DNA of 64,000 nt from Scleroderma bovista (lineage: Eukaryota > Basidiomycota > Agaricomycetes > Boletales > Sclerodermataceae), in assembly GCA_037178675.1 (NCBI GenBank), contig JAYMGJ010000015.1, positions 46,291 through 110,290 on the forward strand. The letters are read 5' to 3'. This document shows positions 45,226 through 55,806 of this stretch, in pieces. The stretch's first letter is position 1; each line of letters opens with the position of its first letter. The notes beneath the pieces are model-generated. The model made no database searches. It saw only the letters and a list, made by a program, of their open reading frames with translations, and was not told the DNA's origin. Made by a program: the position numbers and the translations under genes.

Positions 45226-46201
45226 CCAAGCGAGAATTAATGATGTGGATGACGTGGAGGTTTTTTTTTTCTTCATCCGTTATTCTATGGGTAGTGGATT
45301 TGGCTGTTCGTCCAGTTCTTGCACAATATTGTATCTACCGAGGGTATGCACACTACACATAGCACTAAACCATTCTGTTTGTCGCTCACGTTATATTCAC
45401 CTCCACGAACGCACCTCCGACTGAGGCAAAGAGATAACCTACTAACAGAATGATGTCGTATTCTCTACCCGGAACAAAATACGCTCACTCACTTACCTAC
45501 AAGACTCCACCCGCACAGCGGAGTTCCAGTGTGGACACAATGTGCTGGGAATGTGCGAGCGCAGAGCCACTTATTGTAGGGTTCGTTGTACCCGAACCGG
45601 TGCTGCCTGCAGACGACGGTGAGCACCTGGTCGTCTAGTTCCGAGTGTCGAGGGCCAGCCTCGCAGAGCACTGTATGCATGGCTTGTGCAGTATCTGTGT
45701 GTGCGACCTGTACAAAGAGTCGCTAGTGGCCTATGGATAATCAGGCTGCGTTGACGAGGGGACGAGTGGCGCCGTGCATATACGCACTACATTCACGTGG
45801 ACGGACCGTGGCTGCAGAGTGTCTAGGCGGGAACGGTGTGACATGGTACTGTGTCAATGAAACGGCGAGTCAAAGATGGCCAATCTAGAGACGCCGTTAC
45901 ACGAGAGATGAAGGAACTTCGATTCGAGCCAAGTGTGACAGAGCACAACAATAGGATTCAAAAAAAAAAAAAGCACGAGGAAAACTACTGTACACAGAGA
46001 CGAGATATAAGTACAAAATCAAACTGATCACTTGTTGTCTTGATCGCGGGGCGACGCGTAAGCCATTAACAATCCAGGAATGGTGCACGAGCCAGTGGGT
46101 CAACAGAGATCATCGAAGAGACGCAGACCAAAACGCGAGACAACAGACGACGCTCACGATACTCTTACATTCCCCCCTTCAAAGTTCGTCGTCATAACTT
46201 T
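45226..46201. other. Intergenic region without a supported gene
   Basis: About 1 kb between the HET gene and the Ty3 remnant. Only short conflicting frames and a 13-A run near 45960 are seen. If the Ty3 element once had a 3' LTR it should lie here, but I could not recognise one. Confidence 0.4.
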
Positions 46202-47071
46202 TCACTTCTTCGGGTCTTTTTCCGTGTCCTTTCCTTTATCCGCTTCAACTGACGGCTCCGTTTCCGTATCAATTTCTCCTTCTGCATCTTCTTCGGCACT
46301 CGCACTCATTGGTTCATTCAACATCTCGAGATCTTCGTCGGTTAGAATGGGCTGATCGAGGACGGAGGATTGGGGGATCATAGGGGGTAAGGCGGACAGA
46401 AAAGGAGCATGACTGGGACCCACTACTGGAGTAGGGGTGGAAGAAGATTGACTGGGTCCTGTCAACGTTCCTGATACAGTCGGAGTAACCGCAATGGGAG
46501 TCGGAAATGCATCCGTTGATGTACCTCTAGCAGGGGTTTGAGTTTCGAAGAGGGTTGGAAGACGGTGGGTCCCGTCAGCGACGGGTCCCCGCGCCAGATT
46601 ACGAGCGGCGCGTTTCGCCTTTCGAGTTTTGAACCCTCTGGTCATGGATGCATGTTGCCTGGTGACACGAGCACCTGACTCCCATAACAAACCGGTTAGA
46701 ATGGCTTGTTGATTCTCCATAAGTTGTCCTTCTCCTGGACCGCCAAAACCAGTTGGTTGTTCCTCTGAGACAGGGTGACAAGTGCCCAAATATTCTCTGG
46801 CATCTGGGGGCGTCGTGATTTCATTAAGTGTGGGGACACCTGGGTCTGCAAACTGTGTGGTGGAGTTCGGGTGGTCTAATTCATACGCATGGCGGAACTC
46901 CAAGTAACCATATGGCAGAAGGTGCCGACGAAGAGAATTGTCGTATTCGAAGAAAGACCGGACCTGCTCCCAGTGCATACCATAGATTTTGACGCCATTC
47001 AAACACAATACATGGACAATGAACCACAATGGCCTGGAAGGGCAAATACAAGGGTCTGGAAGTGGGTTCAT
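46202..47071 (-). CDS. Extra ORF downstream of a Ty3/gypsy pol remnant
   Basis: A frame of 289 residues from ATG 47071, overlapping the stop codon of the pol fragment by 4 nt on the same strand. The first 150 residues look folded (VLCLNGVKIYGMHWEQVRSF, FRHAYELDHPNSTTQFAD, then HPVSEEQPTGFGGPGEGQL). The C-terminal half is Pro/Thr-rich and ends in a Glu/Asp-rich tail. It is not gag, env or chromodomain by any motif I know. The tight coupling to the pol end suggests it belongs to the retroelement, as a third ORF. It could also be a host gene family captured by or neighbouring such elements. Confidence 0.5.
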   Translation of the reverse strand: MNPLPDPCICPSRPLWFIVHVLCLNGVKIYGMHWEQVRSFFEYDNSLRRHLLPYGYLEFRHAYELDHPNSTTQFADPGVPTLNEITTPPDAREYLGTCHPVSEEQPTGFGGPGEGQLMENQQAILTGLLWESGARVTRQHASMTRGFKTRKAKRAARNLARGPVADGTHRLPTLFETQTPARGTSTDAFPTPIAVTPTVSGTLTGPSQSSSTPTPVVGPSHAPFLSALPPMIPQSSVLDQPILTDEDLEMLNEPMSASAEEDAEGEIDTETEPSVEADKGKDTEKDPKK

Positions 47072-47690
47072 TGTGAATAATGAGATATTAGACAAAGAGG
47101 GATTGATAGGAAAGGATGGGGGAGTGCAACGGTTGGATTTGCGATGTGTTGAGGGATTGAGGGAAGAAAGAAAATGACAAGAAGGGCAGGGGCACCATAT
47201 AAATGTGTTTGCTGATGCAACTGGTACCTCTGGGTGTTCTGTTGTTTCCTTGCCTGACCATCGATCCTGTGGATCCTCTCAGGGTGCTTGTAAATCTGAA
47301 AATCTTTCATGCCCAGAAATTTTAAATACTTGCCTAATGCTGTTGATCCTTTGAGATTGAGGTGTGGAACCCAAGTCTGGTCACCTGAAGACCATTCGAC
47401 TTTGAATTCAAGATCTGTGTTGCTCCCTTGATGAGTAAGGATGCAATTAATCATCCACTCACCATTGGAACCTCCCAGTTCTGGGATTTGTTCGTTTCGA
47501 CAACCAGGGAAAAGGTGGTCATCGTTTGGGATGTGAATTCGTAGAAGAGAAGCATGGAATACATTGTGTAATACACCACACTGCTTGAGTGAGTCTGGTA
47601 AGTTCACACGGTAGGAACTATTACCAAAATTTTCGGTAATCAAATAATGACCAATGAACTTTGGAAACAATTTCCTAGAAGTCCCATGCT
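47068..47690 (-). mobile_element. Ty3/gypsy polyprotein C-terminal remnant
   Basis: The frame from about 47690 to 47068 gives the end of a gypsy integrase region: KLFPKFIGHYLI, GNSSYRVNLPDSLKQ, LHNVFHASLLRIHIPNDDHLF, then a chromo-like module (DLEFKVEWSSGDQTWVPHLN, LGKYLKFLG). Upstream of about 47690 the similarity stops abruptly, so the integrase core, RT and protease are missing. The tail from about residue 150 is low-complexity. It is a 5'-truncated remnant, transcribed leftwards, with an extra ORF directly after it. Confidence 0.85.
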
Positions 47691-48214
47691 CAAGTCATAC
47701 GTTGTCACGCACCAAACGTGTTTGGTACTGTGGACATGGAGAAAGTTAGCCGATGAAACTAATGCAAAGAACACACCCAAGATCTGTTGAAAGATTGTTC
47801 CGACTTGAGGGATACAGACAGCCCTCGCTATCCATATCACACAAAGTCAAGACTATCCTTATGCGAAGAATGGATACAAGCTCGTCGTAGCCATCTATCG
47901 CACAAGAATGACTATCCTGATGCAAGAGATGAATGCCAACACTGACAGTCATCACTCGCACAAGAACCATCAAGAAGCAGAAAGAATCCAATGAATAATG
48001 ATCTTTTTGGTATGAGGAAGGAGTGCAGCCTTCTGCAGTCCAACTCCCATACCAGAAGAACCAAAGAAGCAGAAGAAACGATTGAGAAACAAAGGAGAAA
48101 GAGAAGAATCGTTTTTAGCGCCCAAATGTCAAATTTAGGCACCCAGTGCTGGCATTCCGATATTTTGAATAGCTCCGCCGTTTTTGAAGCTATCAGGCAT
48201 GTGACTATACCATC

Positions 48215-48712
48215 ATGGAGCCTAGACCATGGTCTATCTGCCTGTCAAGTTCCGACGTAAATCCGATTATTTCCCACGGAGATATTCCACCCGCAATCCA
48301 GACACCCGCTTCATCAGTCACTATGGAGTCCGCATTTTCTCTGGAACAATTCTCCACTATTGCAGCAGACCTCAACTATGTCCTGCTCTTGGGACAGCCT
48401 CTCCCTGAGCTCCTGTGCACTGCCTGGCACATATCTTCCCAGCCTGCTCCCTCAGTCCCTCTCATTCTCGGTCAGCGCGTTCTCCTCGTCAGTCCTGCGT
48501 CACACACGTACTTTGGTCGCCTCAAGTCTATCGTTAGACTTGAAGATTCATACCTGGTCGTCTTTGTGTCTCCTGAGTCCTCTGCATATGGTCCTTTCAT
48601 CCCAGAGTCATGTCACATCCATCTTCCTCCGTCATTCATCTCGCTTCCCTGGACATGTCAAATCTGCTACTCACGTTTCACTTCCCTGCTATCCCGCAAC
48701 AAACAGAGATGA
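48215..48712 (+). CDS. Uncharacterised 165-residue protein
   Basis: A single open frame with ATG 48215; a second ATG at 48323 is also possible. The middle is hydrophobic and beta-like (LILGQRVLLVSPASHTYFGR, DSYLVVFVSPESS), and the end is Cys/Arg-containing (WTCQICYSRF). No family is recognised. It lies between retroelement debris and a repeat-rich region, so it may belong to an element, or be a chance frame in a pyrimidine-rich stretch. Confidence that it is expressed is low. Confidence 0.3.
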   Translation: MEPRPWSICLSSSDVNPIISHGDIPPAIQTPASSVTMESAFSLEQFSTIAADLNYVLLLGQPLPELLCTAWHISSQPAPSVPLILGQRVLLVSPASHTYFGRLKSIVRLEDSYLVVFVSPESSAYGPFIPESCHIHLPPSFISLPWTCQICYSRFTSLLSRNKQR

Positions 48713-49475
48713 AACAGTGCTCTAGAACCCTTCTTAGGAGCCCTTATAGAGTACAGAACCTTCCCCTTACTGCTCAAGGGAAGACTGCTCTTGGGGAGCA
48801 CCAACTTTTGTGTTTTTGTCCTACAGAAGCTCAACCCAAGGGATTTGTGACACTCTGTGACCAACTGTTACTCTTCTAGACATTCCAGGCCCCCTGACAC
48901 TGCTCTTCTGGTCGGATCAATTCTCTTATTATCCCCCAGCCACTCCCATCAGTGGCACTGCTTCAGAAGCTCATCTCCAGATCTAAAGTTCAATTAAACA
49001 CAGGTTGTACTTCCCTTCTGTCTGAGTCACACAGAGTCACACTGGCTCACTCTGACTCACCCTGCTGCGCATTATTCATCCCCTCTTGGCATTACTAATC
49101 CCCATTACTCCCCTTACCAATCACTTACCAATCACCCTTCAAATCATGCTTATTATGCTGCTTATCAATTCATGACTCATGCCCCTATGATTCATATGCA
49201 TTATGTCATCGCATATGCTCATTTAGCTTCGATCTACTCATCCCATGCTTTCCCCCCCTCTCTTTTGGGCCCCATGCAATGATTTTTCCATATTCTTGGT
49301 TGTGCACCCCTTTTTACCTATGTTTTTGCTCATTCCCTTGGCTCAGCAGCTTGTTCAGGCTCTCCCCATCGATGACTCAGCCTGATTACACTGCTTATCA
49401 ATCGCTTACCAATTTCTTACCAATCTCTTACCAAGCACTTAGTCATTTGTGCTTACAGGGCCACAGCCCCTCCTG

Positions 49476-49530
49476 TATATAAACCAGCAGCCAAAGGCTG
49501 CAAGGAAGTGTCTGCTTCCCCCTCAATAAA
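49476..49530 (+). other. LTR-like promoter/polyadenylation pair
   Basis: TATATAAA at 49476-49483 is followed 41 nt later by CAATAAA (49524-49530), with a small hairpin (GCAGCCAAAGGCTGC) between them. Such close TATA and AATAAA signals are typical of the U3-R part of fungal LTRs. The surrounding 48.9-50.0 kb has no open gene and is rich in short direct repeats. I could not find TG...CA ends, a primer-binding site or a partner LTR, so this is a suggestion only. Confidence 0.25.
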
Positions 49531-50113
49531 GCGACCACATTCACTCTCCCTCACTGTTTATAAGCTCCATCTCTGTCTTTGGACTTGTAGGTCACCCAGT
49601 GCTGGCCTAAAGCTCCATTATTGTTGTTTGTCAGATATACTTGATATCTGATCAGTTCTCTAGGCTCAAGCGCAGTCTAGCTCATCTGTCCACTCTATCC
49701 CATCACTGTCCATCGCATTCTTGAAGCAGGAACTGTCCCCTTGCTTCCCCTCTGCTCCATCACTGCTATTACACCCCTGTCATCAATCCATCATCACTGC
49801 TTAACCCCAGGACTCTTCCTAACCACTGTGGTAGGCTGAAGAGGAGTCAATACCATCCCCAGTCGCATCTATTCCCCATCACAAGCCCTTCCCTTCCCTC
49901 CTGCACCTTACCTGAAGGCTTGCAGCACATCCCCCCTGTGGAGATCATATACCAGAACTGCAGAGGAATACCACCACTCGCTTTTGTTGTCATTGGGTGT
50001 TGGTTGTTGGTTGTTCTGACCTCTTCCCTCACTTAGACGCACAGCGAGCATACCTACGTAAATAGACATCAGTGTAAAAATGGATTAAATCAGACTGACT
50101 TTGCTTGGCGCCT

Positions 50114-50163
50114 GCATCCTTTTTTACTAGGCAGGCTGCAGTCCTGCCTAATAAAAAAGCATC
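50114..50163. repeat. Short palindromic insertion flanked by GCATC
   Basis: Arms of 16 bp (TTTTTTACTAGGCAGG and CCTGCCTAATAAAAAA, one mismatch) are separated by a 7-nt loop. The unit is flanked on both sides by GCATC (50114-50118 and 50159-50163), which could be a 5-bp target duplication. Confidence 0.6.
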
Positions 50164-50164
50164 G

Positions 50165-50480
50165 ACAGGGTGGGACCCAATTGTCAAGGATGGCGCCCTG
50201 GAGTTGAGCAGTGAGAGAGTCAAGACTCATTAGTGGGAACAATAGTGGAAGGGTGGCATTATGTTGGATTGGACTTGCCTTTGGACAACCTTCCCAGTCC
50301 ATTCAACACTCCAAGAGAAATCACCCTGCATAGTAAACAAAGACATGAGAGGGTGAGGCCCCATTACCAAGGAGGATGGTGCCCTGGAAGTGAGCAGTGA
50401 GAGGGTAAGATCGTGGAAGAACAGGCCTTGACTTGAATTGAACTTACCTGCAGGCAACCTTCCCAATCCATCGAGCAACC
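50165..50480. repeat. Imperfect direct repeat of about 120 bp
   Basis: A block at about 50185-50310 (GGATGGCGCCCTGGAGTTGA, GCAGTGAGAG, later CAACCTTCCCAGTCCATT) returns at about 50375-50475 with substitutions and small gaps. It appears to be an old tandem duplication. Confidence 0.6.
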
Positions 50481-50606
50481 GCACGTCCCATTCAATCCCC
50501 TCTATTGACACTCCAAGTGGAATCACCAACTCCTCGATGTGGTAGAGCAGAGGATGTGAGGTGTGGAAAGATCAATAATCGAGTCATCAAGGTTTAAGCA
50601 AATGAG

Positions 50607-52420
50607 GTGAGGTGTGGAAAAAAAAACTTGATAAATCAACAACAATGTTTGGCTATATTTGTCAGGTACTCAACAAGGCTTCAGCAAATGTTTGAGAGAG
50701 CACGTGATCAACTGGTGTCAGCTCAAGACCACTTCTGCAAGCTGCTCTCTACATCTGCCACATGCCCACTCTTTCTTGCTCTGCTGTGTACAAGACAAAC
50801 TGCCAAAAAGTCCGCAGATGGAACTGCAAATTGTATCTCCATCCCAGAGCTGCACGGAAATGCAAGAGCAGCAGGCACTTGGCCAGTAATGCCAACTATT
50901 CGTGTCCCTCCCCTCCGATGGCGCATGGATAAGGTAACAGCTGTGAAGCTGCCCAAGATACTGGTAAGTACATTTTTCTCTTGATTTTCCCCCAGGACTA
51001 AGATATACTAGTTTTGTTATCTGTGCCAGGATGGCAGCTTCCTCTAATGCAATGACTGCCTGCGCACTATGTGTTTGAAATGCATTCAGGTCCCTGAAGA
51101 GCATCAGGCCACCCTCGTAGAAGATGACGTACATTTCCAGTGCATTTCTTGCCACTGGCTCCTTATCCAGCGGCAAAAAGTATGCAGACCATATGCAGTG
51201 TGTGGCTTCGTTTCTTGTCTAGTTAACTGGTATAAACCTCCTACAGGGATTTACAAAGGATAATGTTCTGATACTCCCCACATTCCTTCCCATGTCTGGA
51301 AGGTTTGAGTTAGGGACTTGCGGCCACATCTTTTCACCCACTGTTCTTCTCATCCATTTCTATCTCTTGTCAATCACCTCCATGTTCCATGCCAGAATAA
51401 TTCACCAGAGTCTTTCAGACTATTTCCCCCCACGGCGGCCTTGACACGCTTGATGTACCATTCGACCTTGGTACAGATGAGGCAGCCACAGAGTATACCC
51501 GCCGTGCCACATACTCGATAGAGGGCCTTAGGCAGGATTATGAGTATGTTTTGATTATTCTCACTGACCACAGCAATGCGGATAGGGGGGATTTATTTGT
51601 TGGTGCCAATAGGTCTGGCTGTAGTGCAGCTGCTCGCATTGACAATGTAGGTCTCCAAAGTCTTTTTTAATTCATGGGACTAACTATTCTTGGAGTTCCT
51701 TGATAGCCTTTTCCAACCTTTCAAAAAATTCATCCCAAATAGCTTTATGTACATCACTGTCTGTGGTTCTGTCGTCAGCCAAAGAGAATCATTTAATTTG
51801 CTGCGCGACAGCCTAGCAAAGTAAGTAAGCAATAGTTTCTCATTTGCTAACTTATTGCATTTTATCTAGGTTTCAAGTATCCAATGCCCTGGCATTTGAC
51901 GCTCCCTGTCTACAGATGCGCAACATTGCAGAACTTTTGATGCACGTCATGAAATTGATCGTCATCCACGGATTCATATTTACGGTTGCCCTTGAGCATG
52001 TGTTGAAGGAGTCAACAACACTTGGAATGCACACCGGCATTGTGCACTTTTTTCTGGGAAATTCTGGTGATGGGAAGAGCATATTTCAGGTCACTAAATA
52101 TGTGTGGATGCACTGGGACTGCCAGCCATGGGGACAGCCCCTGCCAATACAATGCCCCCCAGTGTGGGTAGGGAATAGCATGGGTGGCACCCATGCTATT
52201 CCCTAAGTGTGGGGCTCTTCAGAAATGGCTGTCAGTGCAGCATAGGGATGGATCGTACTCCTTTGAGTGTGGGTACAGGCGCTGTGGGTATGACGGGGAT
52301 AACCGCAAGATGCTGACCCATTTGTGGAGGGTTAAGTGCCCTGAAGGAGCTGTCATGATAAAGTGCCATGGTAGCCACGGTGCATGGATGCAGCAGTCAG
52401 TAATGGGTGAAGATTCATAG
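50607..52420 (+). pseudogene. Decayed member of a Cys/His-containing basidiomycete gene family
   Basis: Several + frame pieces line up in order but are separated by stops and frame changes: a Cys-rich piece (about 51050-51180; CLRTMCLKCIQVPEE, then FQCISCHWLL), an acidic piece (about 51450-51650; VPFDLGTDEAATEYTRRATY, YEYVLIILTDHSNADRGDLF), a hydrophobic piece (about 51870-52150; HVMKLIVIHGFI, LGMHTGIVHFFL, then WGQPLPIQCP) and a second Cys-rich end (52206-52420; KCGALQKWLS, FECGYRRCGY, CPEGAVMIKCHGSHGAWM). The final pair CPPV/KCG would form one zinc-binding knuckle, but it is interrupted by a 45-nt insertion (37-nt palindrome plus duplicated 8-mer) and a one-base change in a C run. I recall similar proteins as a multicopy family in Agaricomycetes; function unknown. 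This copy is not functional. Confidence 0.5.
52161..52213. mobile_element. 37-bp palindromic insertion with 8-bp target duplication
   Basis: An 18-bp arm (TAGGGAATAGCATGGGTG), one G, and the exact inverted arm occupy 52169-52205. The same 8-mer AGTGTGGG sits immediately on each side (52161-52168 and 52206-52213). Perfect arms plus a matching 8-bp duplication look like insertion of a very small foldback element; 8 bp is the duplication size of hAT-type transposons. It interrupts a coding region. Confidence 0.75.
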
Positions 52421-52738
52421 TTTTACTCTCATATGTTCACTCTACATTTGCGACTATGTAAACCCTTTTTTTCTGCAATTAATTTAGCTGCACGTAAACT
52501 TGGTACTACAGATTGAATGGCCACGCCTATGACAATCTTTGTGACAACAAAAATGAATATACAGGTCACAAACCTGGAGTCACCTGATGCGCATCGCGTG
52601 ACAGTTGAAACTTGATGGTGTGGCAGTGGCATTCCTCTCTCAATAAATTCCTAAGTAATATTGCATCTAGCAATGGATCCCTGGACCATGGTTTTCACTA
52701 AGATACTTGCAGATCATCAAGAGGCTTACATCAAATGA

Positions 52739-54022
52739 ATGGGAGACGACAAGGCTAGGGCACAGATCCTCAGGGATTGTCACAAGGAAATTCTGGATGC
52801 TAGCCAGGACCACCCATCCATCACCCTGCTGGATCATCTACAAATGGTGAGTACTGAGTATATTGACATCTACTTCGTATTTTCCTGACTTACCTTGTTC
52901 AATCCCAAGGCAATCAGGAAGGAGTACCTCAGACATCTTGCTGATTCTGATCAGGAAGATGAGGAGTCAGCCATTGATGCCAGTGAGGACAAAAGACACC
53001 ACATGAAAATATCCACAGAAGAACATGAACAAGCCACTTGTCCACAGAAGGTGGGGGATTACAGGAGACCGTGGGATGCCTTCCGAGCTGCCTGTAAACT
53101 TTTCAAGGACGAACTGGATGCCCTCGACAAAGCCTCCAGAGACCAGACTGATAAGTCGATGTTTGGGAAGAGAACGAAAACCACGCACGAGTGGTTCGAG
53201 GGGCTTTCCAAGGAGAAGAAGAGGGAAGCAGAGTTGGCTGCTGACAAGTGGAATCAGGAGGGCACACCAAAGCACCAGCAAGTTGTGTCAGTGTCTCATT
53301 GTCCATTCATATTTTATCTTCACACTTCTATTTTTCTAGTTATCGGAAAAAAAATATCAAACACATGTCAACCGAATTTTTATCATTGCTTAAATGTACA
53401 ATGGGAGTCCATGTGGTCATGTTGATTGGCTATGAGAAAGGGGAAAGTGTGGTGACCAATATGTGCATAAAGTCTTCTCTTTGCCACACAATTTGCTTAT
53501 TCAAATTCTTTGTATTAAGCTTGGAGGCTGAGCCCCCCAATTGTCAGTCCAAACCTTTTTCAAAGCACTCAAATGAGGCCAAGACCAGGGCAGCGGGAGG
53601 TGCAGATCTCATAGTGACCTATCTGCCACATCACAGTGTGTTGCATTTTGTACAGATATTTCTTTGCTAATGCAACCTACACAGAGTCAGACAAAAGTGG
53701 AAAGTCATTGGGTGAGGAAGAAGTCATACCTGACATCCCCTTGGATCGTTCAGGCAATCCAAGGCTCCCAGATCAATTGGGACTGAAGCTGAAAATGCAA
53801 CAGCTCCTTGTATGGGATATATTTAAGAAGGCCTATGGTGAGTTCACCTTGATCAACATGCACTTGATATGCATTGAGATAATCTTTTAGTGAAATTTAC
53901 TAAATCCTTGAGGGTCTCGGTTCCTTGGCTACTGCTTGCCAAGGATCCCGAAGAGTACATCAATTCTGACTGCTACCCTGAGGGATTCCTCATCCGAGAT
54001 CCCTCCAAACTCACCAAGATTA
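52739..54022 (+). pseudogene. 5' half of an unknown gene split by a Tc1/mariner-type element
   Basis: Apparent exons: 52739-52846, 52910 to about 53281, about 53341-53460, about 53660-53838 and 53889-54022, with usual introns (GTGAGT donors). The protein is charged (EYLRHLADSDQEDEESA), has PWDAFRAACKLFKDELDALD and WFEGLSKEKKREAELAADKW, then a hydrophobic patch (TMGVHVVMLIGYEKGESVV) and PRLPDQLGLKLKMQQLLVWD. The reading frame runs straight into the transposon at 54021-54022 (TA) and continues at 57018 on the other side. An in-frame TGA at 52736-52738 precedes the chosen ATG. The family seems to be multicopy in Agaricomycetes and its function is unknown; I infer that this copy is inactivated by the insertion. 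Confidence 0.6.
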
Positions 54023-54098
54023 CAGCTGTTTGCAAAAGATCGTGGAAAACGCGAAAACCAAATTCACCTGGCGGTAAGGACCCCAGAGGTAGCCCTAG
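54023..54098 (+). repeat. Left terminal inverted repeat of the transposon
   Basis: 76 bp starting CAGCTGTTTGCAAAAGATCG and ending at GGTAGCCCTAG. It matches the right end with three substitutions. The transposase presumably binds here. Confidence 0.95.
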
Positions 54099-54147
54099 AC
54101 ACACTTAGTAATAGTTTGTACTAGTCTTTCCTTCCTTGTCGTCTACC

Positions 54148-55674
54148 ATGTCACAGTCTCCTCCTCCTGGGGACAATGATGACCTGCAGTCTTTCTCTGT
54201 TTCATTGACGGTCTACTTGAAAGTCAAGAAAACAACACGTGGAAAGATGACGTCCAAGGAAGAGAAGTCCACCAAAATGAAGGAGCTTCTTTTCGCGCTC
54301 GATGATTCAAACTACCTCGAGTTTTTGCATAGTATCCTCCTCAAGCATGGACTGGAAAACTATCAAGTTTCTGACAAGAAGCACTTTCCGCTCAAGTATA
54401 TTCCACCCAAGACAAAAGGGTTTTTCTTCTTTCTTCGTCACACTTCAAGTGCAAATGGCTAACTCTCCCTGTAGGCAACGGACAAGTGATGCAATTGACG
54501 TTGATAACCTCAATGACTACAGAGAAATGGTGAAAAAAATTTCTGACAACCATCCGCCTGTTGTGAAGATCTTTGTTGATATGCGACACATCGAGAAGCT
54601 GCCTCGAGTCTCACAGGGCTCCGAGGATGACTCAGAACCCACCACTGATGGTGGTGCAGTACGTACAGTTACAGGTCATGGAATAATGCTAACATTTACA
54701 TTCACAGGGAACATCCTGTCATCCAAAGAAGGCTGATCTTGACAATCGCCTTGCTCGATGGCGCTTGAAGTTGGAAAAGGCCTACAAGAACGAGCATGAC
54801 GAAGGGCTCACGTATGTCGGCCCCCTTGGAGCAATCCCCTTGACACCTGCAATGATCCACGACTGGTGTCTGGCACTCGTAAGTCCTTGAATCACGACAT
54901 CTATTCATAAACTGATGATATTGCTAGGAGGATGGCCTGGCAACAATTGCTGTCCCACCGAACATTCCATCATTCAACCCCGCAAACAAAGCCCCAGTCC
55001 TCAACCCTGCACGCAAGGTTGCAACTCATTCACCGTCCCCCTCTGTTGATGTCAACTCTTTGACATCAGTCCTTTTATTGCAGACACTCGGTCAATCAGG
55101 TCTTCTTCAAGCTGCAGGCCAACCAATGGTACCTCAAACTCCACCTCGGGCTCAGGAAGCTCAGGTTGCCTCATCACCACCTGTCCCCTCTCCAACTCAA
55201 ATAGCACGCTATCTCCGGTATGCCGAGACAAACCTTGGTGTGAAGTATGCATCGTCATACAAGGCTGCCCTTGAAATGCATGGATTTGGGCCCAACATTC
55301 TCCCAGAGGTTGATGCCAAAGCCCTTTCTGATCTTGGTATCCCAGCAGGTGACGTGATCCGCCTGAAGAAAGGCAGCACAGCATGGTGGAATGGACCTAA
55401 TGCAAAGCGCAAGTGAAGCAACACATCAGCATCAGTCCCATTGGTCCCCGAGACTCAGGAGCCGCCTGCCAAGAAGCGAGTATCATACAACAAGCGGTAT
55501 CATGATGGAGGTGGCTGTCGTTTCAGTGGCCTTCCAATGCGAAAGGATGATGATGATGGGTTTGGGCCAGTAGATCGTGACTATGACCTTCTCTACTTCT
55601 GCGATACACAGAAACAGTGGCTCCCTGTTCCAGCTGGGTACATTATTGACAAGGAGGAGCCACAAGTGGATTAG
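54148..55674 (+). CDS. Transposon-borne SAM-like domain protein (in-frame TGA at 55414)
   Basis: Exons 54148-54419, 54475-54658, 54708-54878 and from 54928 join in frame; the first donor (GTTTTT) is weak, the others are GTACGT and GTAAGT. The protein has an N-terminal charged part (SLTVYLKVKKTTRGKMTSKE), an acidic middle, a LTPAMIHDWCLAL segment and, at about residues 305-371, a SAM-like helical domain (IARYLRYAETNLGVKYASSY, LSDLGIPAGDVIRLKKG, then WWNGPNAKRK). An in-frame TGA at 55414-55416 ends it at 371 residues. The same frame stays open for 86 more codons, with a conserved-looking tail (RVSYNKRYHDGGGCRFSG, YFCDTQKQWLPVPAGYII). SAM domains usually mediate protein-protein or RNA binding. 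It lies entirely inside the transposon ends, so I infer an accessory protein of the element; the TGA may have truncated this copy. Confidence 0.65.
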
Positions 55675-55806
55675 AAGTAGTCACATTGTTGCACTCTTTT
55701 TTTACTTCATGTCATACTAGTAGTTGCCACGAACACATGTTGAACCACGCAGAACAGAATGTGTGCACTAAATTTCACATAGACGATAGTACATATGTAG
55801 CTAGGT

